A stretch of DNA of 64,000 nucleotides from FEN-1297 sp963710735 (lineage in GTDB: Bacteria; Bacteroidota; Ignavibacteria; Ignavibacteriales; Ignavibacteriaceae): assembly GCA_963710735.1 (NCBI GenBank), contig CAVQBN010000023.1, forward strand, positions 124,001 through 188,000. Reading direction: 5' to 3'. Under the pieces are notes generated by a model, which saw nothing but the letters and a program-made list of their open reading frames with translations, did no database searches and had not been told where the DNA came from. Position numbers and translations under genes: made by a program. Below are positions 1 through 9,550 of this stretch, in pieces. Numbering within the stretch: position 1 is the stretch's first letter; each line of letters opens with the position of its first letter.

Positions 1-129
1 AAACCTTCCAAAAAAGTTGGAGAAATTAAATCTGCAATTGAAGATGCTATTCTTGATGGGAAAATTGGGAATAATTATGAAGAGGCATATAATTACTTAA
101 TAAAAATCAAAGAACAATTTAATAAGTAA
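1..129 (+). CDS. cca: CCA tRNA nucleotidyltransferase, C-terminal end (partial)
   Basis: The window opens inside this gene; only the last 42 codons in frame 1 are visible, ending in TAA. The tail reads VGEIKSAIEDAILDG, then an N-x-YEEAYNYL segment. This resembles the C-terminal helix of the HD-type tRNA nucleotidyltransferases/poly(A) polymerases of Bacteroidota, which add or repair the CCA end of tRNAs. The catalytic nucleotidyltransferase and HD domains lie outside the window, so the assignment rests on this short tail alone. Confidence 0.55.
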   Translation, partial: KPSKKVGEIKSAIEDAILDGKIGNNYEEAYNYLIKIKEQFNK

Positions 130-453
130 TAAATTATTTGTAAGTTGGGGAAAAGGGTTTACCATCTTATTTTACATATATTAAATTCCGGTTAGGAACC
201 CCAATATTGAGAGAATCGGTTAAATCCATACGGATTAACACTAAGGATTGCGCCGTTCATTTAATAATATAACCGTTTATAAATAAAATAATATATGATA
301 AAGCATTATACTTATTTTTGTGACGAAACTATTAAAGAAAATTTACTAATTTTAAATCTGAAATAATTTTTTACATGAATTAACTTTTTTACAATGAAAC
401 ATGTCTAACCCACAAGCTAATAAATTTAAAATCAAAATAAATTGGAGTCGATA
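130..453. other. Intergenic region upstream of the efflux locus
   Basis: This AT-rich stretch separates the end of the cca-like gene from tolC. It must hold the promoter of the efflux locus. A TATTTTTG (313-320) fits the TAnnTTTG -7 element of Bacteroidota, but no convincing -33 TTG sits at the right distance. A small inverted repeat AATCC-atac-GGATT lies around 224-237. I see no coding frame and no RNA gene here. Confidence 0.3.
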
Positions 454-1818
454 ATGCGTCTCTTCTTAGGCATCATCTGCATATTCGCGTTTACTTTCAT
501 GTCATATGGACAAAAAGTCCTTACTTTAAATGAGGCGATCAATATAGCCCTGCAAAGAAATACAACACTAAAAAAAGCAATGAACAATATTGAAGCAAAT
601 AAATCATCCGTAAAATCAGCATACGGAAATTTTCTTCCCAGTTTAGGCGCAAGCGCCAGTTGGGGATGGACTCGTAACAAACAAAAAGCTGGCGGTTCTT
701 ATACATTTAACGGTATTACAATTAACCAGCCCGATACAACAATAACTAGTGATTCAAGAAGCTATTCAGCAAGTGTTGGCGGAAATTTAACTTTGTTTGA
801 CGGTTTATCTGATTTTGCGAATTTAAATCAGAGCAAGCAGCAGTTGCAATCTGCTCAATTATCTCTTGAGAACCTCAAACAAAATATAGTATTCCAAACA
901 ATGAATCTATACTACACTGTTGTAAATGATCAGCAGTTATTGAGCGTACAAGAAGATAATGTAAAATGGAATAATAGGAATTTAGAAACCATTACCGAAA
1001 GAAATAAGCTTGGTGCAGTTACTTTAGCAGATGTTTATTCTGCGCAGGTGCAAAATGGAAATGCACAATTAGGACTTATTCAAGCAAAAAATAATTATGA
1101 AAATGCAAAAAGCAACCTTCTTTATTACTTGGGACTAAATGTTTTCGAGAAATATTCTTTTGCTGATTCACTTACTTCTCAGGAAGAAGAGGTACTTAAA
1201 ACTAATTTAACCGATGAATATAAAAATTTAACAGATTTAGTTAATAAAGCATTAGATAACAGACCCGATTATAAAAGCGCGATGATTAATGTGCAGAGTG
1301 CTGAAGAAGGAGTTACTATGGCTTTTTCCGGGCATTTACCAAGATTGACAGGCAGCTACGACTATTACTTACATTCAAATGTATTGCATAGCCTAAGCGA
1401 TCTTTCCAATAGTCAAACATATTCATTAGGTCTTACTCTAAGTATTCCGATATTCTCCGGCTTTAATGTGGAAAATCAGGTTGAACAGGCTAAAGTAAAT
1501 GTAATGAATAAACAAGTTGATCTAGAAGATTTAAGAAGAACTATAAATCAAAATATTCAGACAACATATTTAAACTTGCAGGCAGCAGAAACCGGGCTTG
1601 AAGTAAGTAAAAGCAATGTAAAGGCCGGCTCGGAAAATTTGAAAATAGCGCAAGAAAAGTATGCTTTAGGTTCGGGAACTCTATTGGATTTATTAACCGC
1701 AAATTATAATTATACAAATGCGAGAACTAGTTATATAAACTCCGAATTTCAGTATATAGTTCTAAATGAACAATTAAAATATTACCTGGGAGTTCTTAAT
1801 TATAAAAAATATGAATAA
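454..1818 (+). CDS. TolC-family outer membrane efflux channel
   Basis: Outer-membrane channel of a tripartite export pump. About 454 residues, the usual TolC-family length. A signal peptide (about residues 1-20, ending MSYGQ) leads into LTLNEAINIALQRN, the classic opening of the family, and two OEP repeats rich in long amphipathic helices follow (AQVQNGNAQLGLIQAKNNYE; AQEKYALGSGTLLDLLTANY). An in-frame TTG at 442 overlaps the Shine-Dalgarno sequence TTGGAG (442-447); ATG 454 is therefore the better start, six bases downstream of the GGAG. The next gene, a periplasmic adaptor, follows almost directly, so the two are surely co-transcribed. Substrate unknown. Confidence 0.9.
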   Translation: MRLFLGIICIFAFTFMSYGQKVLTLNEAINIALQRNTTLKKAMNNIEANKSSVKSAYGNFLPSLGASASWGWTRNKQKAGGSYTFNGITINQPDTTITSDSRSYSASVGGNLTLFDGLSDFANLNQSKQQLQSAQLSLENLKQNIVFQTMNLYYTVVNDQQLLSVQEDNVKWNNRNLETITERNKLGAVTLADVYSAQVQNGNAQLGLIQAKNNYENAKSNLLYYLGLNVFEKYSFADSLTSQEEEVLKTNLTDEYKNLTDLVNKALDNRPDYKSAMINVQSAEEGVTMAFSGHLPRLTGSYDYYLHSNVLHSLSDLSNSQTYSLGLTLSIPIFSGFNVENQVEQAKVNVMNKQVDLEDLRRTINQNIQTTYLNLQAAETGLEVSKSNVKAGSENLKIAQEKYALGSGTLLDLLTANYNYTNARTSYINSEFQYIVLNEQLKYYLGVLNYKKYE

Positions 1819-1845
1819 AAATTTTTAATGAAGGAGAGTATTTCA

Positions 1846-3138
1846 ATGGCTAACGGGAAGAAAAAGAAATCAAAAAAGAAAGTAATCATATTTTCCGCAA
1901 TAGGAGTTCTAGTAATCGCTATTGTTGTAATTGGAATTTTAGGAAGTAGCAGAAAAGAAATCATACAGGTTCAAACTGAAAAAGTGGTAAAAAGAACAAT
2001 CACTCAAAGTGTTACCGCTACCGGAACGTTAGATCCGGAATTTAAAGTAACCATTACCCCCGAGGTAGCAGGAGAAATTGTACAACTTCCGGTGAAAGAA
2101 GGACAGTACGTAAAAAAAGGCGATCTATTAGTAAGAATAAGACAGGATGCATATCTGGCACAGGTTGAACAATCTGAAGCGAGCCTAAAAAGTGCTGAGG
2201 CTAATTTATCTATGGGTAAAGCTCAACTTGACAAAGTAACTCTGGATTATAACCGTGCAAAGGAACTTCATGCTAAGAATCTTATAAGTGATTCCGATCT
2301 AGAATCTGCAAAAAGTTCTTATTTGTCTGCACAGGGTTCATTTCAAGGGGCGCAAGCTCAAGTTTCACAAACAGAAGCAGCTTTAAAAGTTCAAAAAGAT
2401 CAATTAAGTAAAACCACAATTTATTCTCCAATGGATGGTGTTGTCAGTCAGTTGAATGTACAGCTTGGTGATAGAGTGCTGGGAAGTCTTTATAATGTGG
2501 GTACAAATATGATGACGGTATCCGATCTTAAAAGTATGCTTGCAGTGGTTGATGTTGATGAAAATGATGTAGTTTTACTTTCAGTTGGTGATACTGCAAG
2601 AATAAAAATTGATGCATTTGGTGATAAAGTTTTTAGAGGCATAGTTTATCAAATAGGAAATACTGCAATTAGTTCTGGTACCGGAACTCAGGAACAAGTT
2701 GTAAACTTTGAAGTAAAAATTAAATTTATCGACTTTGATCCTGGTTTTAAACCGGGAATGTCATGTAATGCAAATATAGAAACTAAAACACTTCATGATG
2801 TATTAAGTGTACCTATTCAAAGCGTTACTGCTAGAAATTCTACGGAAATGCAGTCGCAGCAAACTGAGGAAAGTAGTAATACTTCAAGCTCAAAAAAGAA
2901 AAAAGAAACTACGAATAAGTTAAAAGAAATTGTCTTCTTAGCAGAAAAAGGCAAAGCAAAATCTGTTGATGTTGAAACTGGAATTAGTGATGATAATTAT
3001 ATACAGGTGAAAAGCGGACTTAAAGAAGGTCAACAAGTAATCACTGGACCGTATAAAGCAATTTCCAGAGATTTACATGATGGTTCTGATATAAAGGTAG
3101 AAAGTAAAGGTAAAATGCTAAGCCTAAACAATAAATAA
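1846..3138 (+). CDS. MacA/HlyD-like periplasmic adaptor of an efflux pump
   Basis: Membrane fusion protein linking the inner-membrane ABC transporter to TolC. A lysine-rich N-terminus precedes one transmembrane segment (about residues 13-32, VIIFSAIGVLVIAIVVIGIL). A lipoyl/barrel-sandwich half (EIVQLPVKEGQYVKKGDLL), a coiled-coil hairpin (about 105-180, AQVEQSEASLKSAEANLSMG) and the second lipoyl half (TIYSPMDGVVSQLNVQLGD) follow. A lysine/serine-rich low-complexity insert (SSKKKKETTNK) lies near the C-terminus. An ATG at 1828 is in frame, but the AAGGAG at 1831-1836 sits inside that extension and is well placed for ATG 1846. Same operon as the TolC gene upstream and the ATPase downstream. 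Confidence 0.88.
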   Translation: MANGKKKKSKKKVIIFSAIGVLVIAIVVIGILGSSRKEIIQVQTEKVVKRTITQSVTATGTLDPEFKVTITPEVAGEIVQLPVKEGQYVKKGDLLVRIRQDAYLAQVEQSEASLKSAEANLSMGKAQLDKVTLDYNRAKELHAKNLISDSDLESAKSSYLSAQGSFQGAQAQVSQTEAALKVQKDQLSKTTIYSPMDGVVSQLNVQLGDRVLGSLYNVGTNMMTVSDLKSMLAVVDVDENDVVLLSVGDTARIKIDAFGDKVFRGIVYQIGNTAISSGTGTQEQVVNFEVKIKFIDFDPGFKPGMSCNANIETKTLHDVLSVPIQSVTARNSTEMQSQQTEESSNTSSSKKKKETTNKLKEIVFLAEKGKAKSVDVETGISDDNYIQVKSGLKEGQQVITGPYKAISRDLHDGSDIKVESKGKMLSLNNK

Positions 3139-3152
3139 AATCGGAATTTAAT

Positions 3153-3875
3153 ATGAATATAATAAATATTGAACACATTTCTAAAGTATATCAAGTTGGT
3201 TCCGAAGAGGTACACGCAATAAGAGATATCTCGTTAAGAATTGATAAAAATGAGTATGTTGCCATTATGGGCCCTTCCGGCTCCGGCAAATCTACACTAA
3301 TGAATATGCTTGGGTGTTTAGATACTCCTACTGCCGGTAAATATGATTTTACGGGAGTTAGTGTTAGTCAGATGAGTGATAACGAACTAGCAAAGATTAG
3401 AAATAAAGAAATTGGATTTGTTTTTCAAACATTCAATCTTCTTTCCAGGTCAGATGCTTTACATAATGTAGAGCTTCCATTAATCTATGCGGGAATACCT
3501 TCACATGAAAGGCGCGAAAGAGCAGAAGAAGCATTAGCGGATGTAGGATTAAAGGACAGAATGCACCATAAGCCCAATGAACTTTCCGGAGGTCAAAGGC
3601 AAAGAGTAGCTGTTGCAAGAGCCCTAGTTACCAGGCCATCAATAATTCTTGCAGATGAACCAACCGGTAACTTAGATTCTAAAACCGGCGAAGAGATCAT
3701 GATCCTGTTTAATGAAATATATGAGAAGGGTAATACAATAATTTTGGTTACACACGAAGAATATATTGCAGAACATGCAGCTCGTATATTAAGGATTAAA
3801 GATGGATTAATAGAATCCGATTCACCTGTTGCTAATAGATATATACCAAAACTTCGTGCTGAAGTTAATCAATAG
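3153..3875 (+). CDS. MacB/LolD-type ABC transporter ATPase
   Basis: Cytoplasmic ATPase of a MacB/LolD-type mechanotransmission ABC transporter, 240 residues and carrying only the nucleotide-binding domain. All motifs are intact: Walker A GPSGSGKST (40-48), Q-loop Q92, signature LSGGQ (144-148), Walker B with ILADEPTGNLD (catalytic E169) and H-loop His201. ADEPTGNLD is typical of the LolD/MacB/FtsE group. It starts 14 bases after the adaptor gene. It is the only ATPase in the locus, so it presumably serves the permeases at 3909 and 5153 and perhaps also the three further paralogues downstream. Confidence 0.9.
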   Translation: MNIINIEHISKVYQVGSEEVHAIRDISLRIDKNEYVAIMGPSGSGKSTLMNMLGCLDTPTAGKYDFTGVSVSQMSDNELAKIRNKEIGFVFQTFNLLSRSDALHNVELPLIYAGIPSHERRERAEEALADVGLKDRMHHKPNELSGGQRQRVAVARALVTRPSIILADEPTGNLDSKTGEEIMILFNEIYEKGNTIILVTHEEYIAEHAARILRIKDGLIESDSPVANRYIPKLRAEVNQ

Positions 3876-3908
3876 AAAATATAAATTATTTAAAAACTAG
3901 GTTTTGTT

Positions 3909-5153
3909 ATGTCAGGCATTGCACTTATATCATTTGAATTTAAAGAAAGCATGATGATTGCTCTAAGAGCTCTTAGGGCTAACAAAGTTAGATCTGCATT
4001 AACTATGCTTGGAATTTTCATAGGTATTACGGTTGTCGTGTTAATGACAACTGCAATTAAGGGAATAGATAACTCTTTCCAGCAGGGGATTAGTGCGTTA
4101 GGTTCGGATGTTTTATACATTTCCAAATGGACATGGTTTTCAAATACACCCTGGTGGGAAATGAGAAACAGGAGAAATATAACAATGGAGGATTATGAAA
4201 AATTCAAAGCTCTTGCAAAACTTCCTGAAGCGGTTGCCCCTACTATGGGAACAAGACAAACAATAAAATATCAGCAGAAAACTGTTGATAACGTTATTGT
4301 TATGGGGTCAACATCCGATTATATAAAAACAACAAATTTAACTTTCGAGCAAGGGAGATTCTATTCCGAAATTGAATCTAAAGGTGCAAGAAATGTTTGT
4401 GTCATAGGAAGCCAGGTAGCAAAAGATTTATTTACTTATGGAAATGCTATAGGTAAATATGTAAAAGTAGGTCCCGTTAATTTTAGAGTAGTTGGAGTTT
4501 TGGCTGAGCAGGGAAGTTTCCTTTTGGGAGATATGAATCCGGATCAACAGGTATATGTGCCTATCGGTACGGTATTTAAATATTTTTCTGGTCACAGAAG
4601 TAGCAGTATTACAATAAATGTACGCGCGGCTAATACTGGGGCTGTAGAAAATACAAAGGCCGAAGCCGAAGGTATAATGCGGAAAGTAAGGGGCTTAAAA
4701 TATGACGATGCCAATGATTTCGGAATTAACCAACAAGAAGGCTTAGTAGATCAATTTAACAAAACAGTTGGGGTCATTCAGATAGCTGGATTATTTATTA
4801 CTGGTTTATCTTTATTTGTCGGTGCTATCGGTATAATGAATATTATGTTTGTTTCCGTTAAGGAAAGAACAAAAGAGATTGGTTTACGCAAAGCAATCGG
4901 TGCAAAGAGAAGAACTATTTTAGCCCAGTTTTTATTTGAATCTTCATTTATCTGTTTAGTAGGAGGTATTGCCGGCTTAATTGCCGCAATTTTGTTGAGC
5001 TTTTTAGTTAATCAATTTATTCATACATCTGTTCAATACGAAGCAGTAGTAATTGCTTTGGTAGTATCATTAATCACCGGTTTAGTTTCTGGATTTGCAC
5101 CGGCATATACAGCTGCAAAAATGGACCCGGTTGAAGCATTGAGGTTTGAATAA
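3909..5153 (+). CDS. MacB-type ABC permease (FtsX/MacB_PCD), first copy
   Basis: Inner-membrane permease half of the MacB-like pump, 414 residues. It has an N-terminal transmembrane helix (after ALRANKVRSALTMLGIFIGI), a large periplasmic MacB_PCD domain and three C-terminal helices forming the FtsX domain, with the coupling signature KERTKEIGLRKAIGAKR and the ending PAYTAAKMDPVEALRFE. It is the most diverged of the five permeases here: its N-terminus is longer (SGIALISFEFKESMMIALRA), and the periplasmic domain has its own sequence. Its TAA overlaps the next ATG by one base (TAATG at 5151-5155), indicating translational coupling. The two neighbours probably form a heterodimer, which is inference. 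Confidence 0.88.
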   Translation: MSGIALISFEFKESMMIALRALRANKVRSALTMLGIFIGITVVVLMTTAIKGIDNSFQQGISALGSDVLYISKWTWFSNTPWWEMRNRRNITMEDYEKFKALAKLPEAVAPTMGTRQTIKYQQKTVDNVIVMGSTSDYIKTTNLTFEQGRFYSEIESKGARNVCVIGSQVAKDLFTYGNAIGKYVKVGPVNFRVVGVLAEQGSFLLGDMNPDQQVYVPIGTVFKYFSGHRSSSITINVRAANTGAVENTKAEAEGIMRKVRGLKYDDANDFGINQQEGLVDQFNKTVGVIQIAGLFITGLSLFVGAIGIMNIMFVSVKERTKEIGLRKAIGAKRRTILAQFLFESSFICLVGGIAGLIAAILLSFLVNQFIHTSVQYEAVVIALVVSLITGLVSGFAPAYTAAKMDPVEALRFE

Positions 5154-6385
5154 TGAAATTCAATGAAATTTTCTTAATGTCTTTTCAATCTATAAGGGGG
5201 AATAGATTAAGAACATTGTTAACAATGCTTGGAATTGTTGTCGGGATATTTTCAATTATTGTAATTATGACAGTCATTACAATGCTCCAGAACAGTATTG
5301 AGAATGGTGTTTCACAGCTTGGTCAAAATACTTTTCAGATTCAAAAATTTCCTGCAATGATGACTGGCGGACACGACGCTTGGTTAAAATACAGAAATAG
5401 AAAAGATCTTACTCTTGACGATTACTATAGATTAAAAGGCTTGCTTACCCAAGCTAAATTTATTGGCGGCGAACAATGGACAATGGGACAGGTTGTTAAA
5501 TACAACGGTGAAGAAACCAATCCGAACATTTCTGTTGCTGGTATTACTGCTGACGCCATGAAAACCAATAACTGGGTTGCTGCTTACGGCAGGGATATTA
5601 GAGATCTTGATGTAAAATATTCAAACGATGTTTGTGATATCGGCCAGGATATTGTCGATAAATTATTCCCTAATGTTAACCCCGTTGGACAAATTATAAG
5701 AGTTAATAATTACCCGTTAAAAGTAATTGGTGTCCTGGATAAACAGCCGCAGTTATTTGGACAAAGCCGGGATAGTTATTTAGTTATGCCTATTACCAGA
5801 TTTCAGTCAATATATGGTAAACTTCACAGAAGTATTAATATTACAGTAATGTCGCAAAGTAAGGAAAATTACAATTCAACCATTGAAGCTGCTATCGGTT
5901 ATATGAGAGCGATAAGAAAAGTTGGACCTGGTAAAGATAACGATTTTGATATATTCAGCAACGAATCTATTATGGGTCAGATTAACAATATTACCTCAGG
6001 AGTTAGGATTGGTGCAATGGTTATTTCGATAATTGCTTTAATTGCTGCAGGTGTAGGTATTATGAATATTATGCTTGTCTCTGTTACTGAAAGGACAAGG
6101 GAAATTGGAATAAGAAAAGCGATAGGTGCTAGAAGATTTTCTATACTTTCTCAATTTTTAACTGAAGCTGTTATTCTATGTGTTACCGGTGGATTCATCG
6201 GGATATTTCTCGGAGTCGGTGTCGGAAATCTTGCTGGTAGTTTTCTAAATGCACAAATGGCAATTCCCTATGATTGGGTATTTATCGGATTTACATTATG
6301 CATTTTTGTCGGACTTATTTTTGGAACATACCCCGCTTATAAAGCTTCTAACCTTGATCCTATTGAAGCTTTAAGATATGAGTAA
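5153..6385 (+). CDS. MacB-type ABC permease, second copy
   Basis: A 410-residue permease of the MacB_PCD/FtsX type, starting MKFNEIFLMSFQSIRGNRLR, with the coupling signature TERTREIGIRKAIGARR and ending PIEALRYE. It overlaps the previous permease by one base and is the last member of the contiguous tolC-adaptor-ATPase-permease-permease run; a hairpin terminator follows at 6396. Its closest relatives in the window are the three stand-alone copies downstream, especially the one at 6560, which shares long identical stretches such as LFPx(V/I)NPVGQII and PQLFGxSRD. The periplasmic domain carries FPAMMTGGH, also seen with small changes in two of the others. Confidence 0.88.
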   Translation: MKFNEIFLMSFQSIRGNRLRTLLTMLGIVVGIFSIIVIMTVITMLQNSIENGVSQLGQNTFQIQKFPAMMTGGHDAWLKYRNRKDLTLDDYYRLKGLLTQAKFIGGEQWTMGQVVKYNGEETNPNISVAGITADAMKTNNWVAAYGRDIRDLDVKYSNDVCDIGQDIVDKLFPNVNPVGQIIRVNNYPLKVIGVLDKQPQLFGQSRDSYLVMPITRFQSIYGKLHRSINITVMSQSKENYNSTIEAAIGYMRAIRKVGPGKDNDFDIFSNESIMGQINNITSGVRIGAMVISIIALIAAGVGIMNIMLVSVTERTREIGIRKAIGARRFSILSQFLTEAVILCVTGGFIGIFLGVGVGNLAGSFLNAQMAIPYDWVFIGFTLCIFVGLIFGTYPAYKASNLDPIEALRYE

Positions 6386-6395
6386 AACCTCCTTA

Positions 6396-6427
6396 AAAGC
6401 CTGGCTCAAAATCACCAGGCTTTCTTT
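6396..6427 (+). terminator. Rho-independent terminator after the efflux operon
   Basis: A perfect 9-bp stem, AAAGCCTGG (6396-6404) with CCAGGCTTT (6415-6423), has a 10-base loop and is followed by CTTTAT. It lies just after the second permease and marks the end of the tolC-to-permease transcription unit, so the three further permeases are probably transcribed separately. Confidence 0.7.
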
Positions 6428-6559
6428 ATCACTCTAAAACATTTGAACTTACAATTTTCATTATTTATCTTCGTAGCCAAATAAACGCATTAGGAATTAT
6501 CATTGTCTAAAGTAAGTTAGTAAAAATGATATCTTTCTAATATAAATAGATTGGTTATT

Positions 6560-7792
6560 ATGAAATTTTCTCAAATTTTTCTCATCTCAGTGGAATCTAT
6601 AAGTTCCAATAGGCTAAGAACATTTTTAACAATTCTAGGTGTGGTGGTTGGCATTTTTTCAATTATTGTAATTATGACAATTATTACGATGCTTCAAAAT
6701 AGTATACAAAACGGAGTATCCGACCTTGGACAGAACACTTTTGCAATAGAAAAATTTCCTGCTATCATGACCGGGGGACATAGTGCATGGTTGAAGTATA
6801 GAAATAGACAGGATATTACTCTGGATGATTATTATAGATTAAAAGATATGTTAACCAGCGCAAAATATGTTGGTGCTCAAGATGATTGGGAAGGTGTTGT
6901 TGTTAAATATAAAGGTCAGGAGACTAATCCGAATATTGATGTTATTGGCATTACATCAGAAGCTATGAAGACAAATAACTGGTCAACAGCATACGGCAGA
7001 GGAATTAGAACTCTGGATGTTCAATACTCTAACGATGTTTGTGATATAGGGCAGGATGTTGTAGATAAATTATTTCCCAGTATAAATCCTGTTGGCCAGA
7101 TTATAATTGTTAATAACTATCCGGTTAAAGTAATTGGTGTATTGGAAAGACAACCGCAGCTTTTCGGAAGAAGCAGGGATAATAATATTATTATCCCTAT
7201 TACTACTTTTCAAAATGTTTTTGGAAAACTGCACAGAAGTATTGATATTACGGTTATGACGAATAGTAAAGCAGATTATGAATCAACTATTGAAGCGGCC
7301 ACAGGATATATGCGTATAATTAGGAAAATAATGCCCGGCAAAGAAAACGACTTTGACATTTATAGTAACGAATCCATAATGAGCCAAATAAATAATATTA
7401 CTGCCGGAGTTAGAATTGGAGCAATGGTTGTTTCAATAATAGCATTAATTGCCGCGGGTGTCGGCATTATGAATATAATGTTAGTTTCCGTAACCGAAAG
7501 AACAAGGGAGATCGGAATTAGAAAAGCTATTGGTGCGAGAAAAAGTTTAATACTCCTGCAATTTCTTATTGAAGCAGTCATACTTTCTTTAATCGGCGGT
7601 TTTATTGGAATTATATTGGGTGTTGCAATCGGAAATTTAGCTGGTAGCTATTTAAATGCTCAAATGGCTATACCTGTAATGTGGATAATAATTGGTTTTA
7701 GCCTATGTTTACTGGTTGGTGTGGGTTTTGGAACTTATCCCGCCTACAAAGCAGCAAACTTAGATCCGATAGAAGCATTAAGATATGAATGA
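6560..7792 (+). CDS. MacB-type ABC permease, third (stand-alone) copy
   Basis: A 410-residue permease paralogous to the gene at 5153, beginning MKFSQIFLISVESISSNRLR and ending ANLDPIEALRYE. It has one N-terminal helix, a periplasmic MacB_PCD domain and three C-terminal helices with TERTREIGIRKAIGARK. A TTG at 6551 is in frame, but ATG 6560 aligns with the start of all the paralogues and is preferred. No ATPase gene accompanies it, and 174 bases with a terminator separate it from the previous permease. Likely it uses the ATPase at 3153 or an ATPase elsewhere; the sequence cannot decide this. Confidence 0.85.
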   Translation: MKFSQIFLISVESISSNRLRTFLTILGVVVGIFSIIVIMTIITMLQNSIQNGVSDLGQNTFAIEKFPAIMTGGHSAWLKYRNRQDITLDDYYRLKDMLTSAKYVGAQDDWEGVVVKYKGQETNPNIDVIGITSEAMKTNNWSTAYGRGIRTLDVQYSNDVCDIGQDVVDKLFPSINPVGQIIIVNNYPVKVIGVLERQPQLFGRSRDNNIIIPITTFQNVFGKLHRSIDITVMTNSKADYESTIEAATGYMRIIRKIMPGKENDFDIYSNESIMSQINNITAGVRIGAMVVSIIALIAAGVGIMNIMLVSVTERTREIGIRKAIGARKSLILLQFLIEAVILSLIGGFIGIILGVAIGNLAGSYLNAQMAIPVMWIIIGFSLCLLVGVGFGTYPAYKAANLDPIEALRYE

Positions 7793-8129
7793 AATTGATT
7801 GATAGGATTTATCTTTCTTAACTTTTAAAATATATAAAATTGTTACCGTAAGCGAAGTCGACCAGTGAACTTGGCCTAAAATTAGTCTTCTCCCGTAGAG
7901 ACGGATTCCCAGACTCCGCTCAGACTGACATAATTGTTTGTTCTTTTTTATGATTGTATATCTGAAATTCTTCATTCATACAACGGGTTAAAAAAAATTA
8001 TTTCCATTTGTATTTTAGTCCGACCATTATTATGTTGCAAAAAGAGTAGAGGAGGAATTAATAATTTTTTGATTTTATAGTAAATCATAAAATCAAATTT
8101 CAATTTTAATTGAAAAAGCGGGAATCAAC
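7793..8129. other. Intergenic region between permease copies three and four
   Basis: 337 bases without a supported gene. It carries a GC-richer block (about 7850-7932, listed separately) that looks like a dispersed repeat, then AT-rich sequence in which a promoter for the permease at 8130 must lie. The sequence AGAGGAGGAATTAATAA (about 8049-8065) resembles a strong ribosome site, but no reading frame of useful length follows it. Confidence 0.35.
7850..7932. repeat. Dispersed repeat-like intergenic block
   Basis: A block clearly richer in G+C than its surroundings. On the minus strand it reads TGTCAGTCTGAGCGGAGTCT and later GGAATCCGTCTC, the style of short dispersed intergenic repeats. It shares the 13-mer CTAAAATTAGTCT (7876-7888) with the repeat element at 52363-52455 (there 52409-52421), in the same orientation. 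Function unknown; a non-autonomous or REP-like element is the natural reading. Confidence 0.4.
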
Positions 8130-9356
8130 ATGAAATTTAGTCAAATATTTTTCATTTCTTTTGAATCTCTCAAAACAAATCGATTAAGAACTTTCTTAAC
8201 AATACTGGGAGTTGTTGTTGGAATTTTTTCTATTGTTGTTATTATGACTATCATAACTATGCTTCAGAGTACTATTGAAGATGGTGTTCAGTTCCTTAGT
8301 AAAAATACTTTTGAGATACGGAAATATCCCGCCGTAATGGGCCATGGCGAATGGAGAAAATATAGGAACAGAAAAGACATTACTTTAGATGATTTTTACC
8401 GGCTCGAAAATGCCATGCGCAATGTTGAGCGAATGGGTGCATATCTTGGAGAAGGCGGTAAAATAGTTAAGTATGGCAGCAACCAAACAAATCCTAATGC
8501 GCACATTATTGGAGTTACACAAGGTGTCTACAAAACTCTCAACCTGGAAATTGAAGACGGCAGAGAATTTTTGGAAAGTGAAATTAGATACAGCGGCCAT
8601 GTATGTGTACTCGGCCATTATATAGTCGACGATATCTTCAAAAATATTTTTCCTGTAGGTAAAGAGGTTAGAGTTGATGGGCAGCCTTATAAAGTTATCG
8701 GCGTACTAAAGAAAAAACCTGATGTATTCGGTGAAACTCAGGACAATTATATTGTTATACCTATTACAACCTTTCAAGCTATATATGGTAAAAGAAATTC
8801 TAGTGTAGAGATAACAGTAATGTCTTCAACTAAAGAAAATTATCTGTCTTCAATTGAATCTGCTATAGGATATATGAGAACTATCAGAAAGGTTCTTCCC
8901 GGAAAAGAAAACGATTTTGAAATATTCAGTAATGAATCAATTATTTCACAAATTAATAATATGACTGCCGGAGTAAAAATAGGTGCTTTAGTAGTTTCTA
9001 TTATTGCTCTAATTGCTGCCGGTGTAGGAATTATGAATATTATGCTGGTATCAGTTACAGAAAGAACTAGAGAAATAGGAATTAGAAAAGCTGTTGGAGC
9101 AAAAAAAAGTGCAATACTAATTCAATTTTTACTGGAAGCGGTAGTTCTATCAATAATCGGAGGTTCCCTCGGGATTGTTCTAGGAGTTTTAATCGGAAAC
9201 TTTGCCGGTTCGTTTTTGAATGCCGCTGCGGTAATACCTTACGATTGGGTAGTAATCGGTTTATCAATGTGCATAATTGTCGGTGTTACTTTCGGGACTT
9301 ATCCAGCATATAAAGCGGCAAACTTAGATCCTATTGAAGCTTTAAGGTATGAGTGA
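8130..9356 (+). CDS. MacB-type ABC permease, fourth (stand-alone) copy
   Basis: A 408-residue member of the same permease family, MKFSQIFFISFESLKTNRLR at the start and ANLDPIEALRYE at the end. The membrane regions are nearly the same as in the neighbouring copies (TERTREIGIRKAVGAKK), whereas the periplasmic domain differs most: the FP-x-MTGGH motif of the others is replaced by a shorter YPAVMGHGEWRKY, and the next hundred residues diverge. Conserved membrane parts with a variable periplasmic part fit a duplicated transporter that has changed partner or substrate. The start is the ATG after GCGGGAATCAAC, a sequence repeated before the next copy. Confidence 0.85.
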   Translation: MKFSQIFFISFESLKTNRLRTFLTILGVVVGIFSIVVIMTIITMLQSTIEDGVQFLSKNTFEIRKYPAVMGHGEWRKYRNRKDITLDDFYRLENAMRNVERMGAYLGEGGKIVKYGSNQTNPNAHIIGVTQGVYKTLNLEIEDGREFLESEIRYSGHVCVLGHYIVDDIFKNIFPVGKEVRVDGQPYKVIGVLKKKPDVFGETQDNYIVIPITTFQAIYGKRNSSVEITVMSSTKENYLSSIESAIGYMRTIRKVLPGKENDFEIFSNESIISQINNMTAGVKIGALVVSIIALIAAGVGIMNIMLVSVTERTREIGIRKAVGAKKSAILIQFLLEAVVLSIIGGSLGIVLGVLIGNFAGSFLNAAAVIPYDWVVIGLSMCIIVGVTFGTYPAYKAANLDPIEALRYE

Positions 9357-9550
9357 GCTATTTTAAGTTCATTATGAACTATAAAAAATGATCGAATATT
9401 TACTTAAATAAATGAGTTTAATTTGGTTTTATGTTTAATGGTTAATATGTTTCAAGCAGCGTAAATAAAGATAAAATAATTTTTAAGTTTATAAACCAAT
9501 TCGTAACCTAAGTTTAGCATTTAGATTAATACTTAAAAGCGGGAATCCTA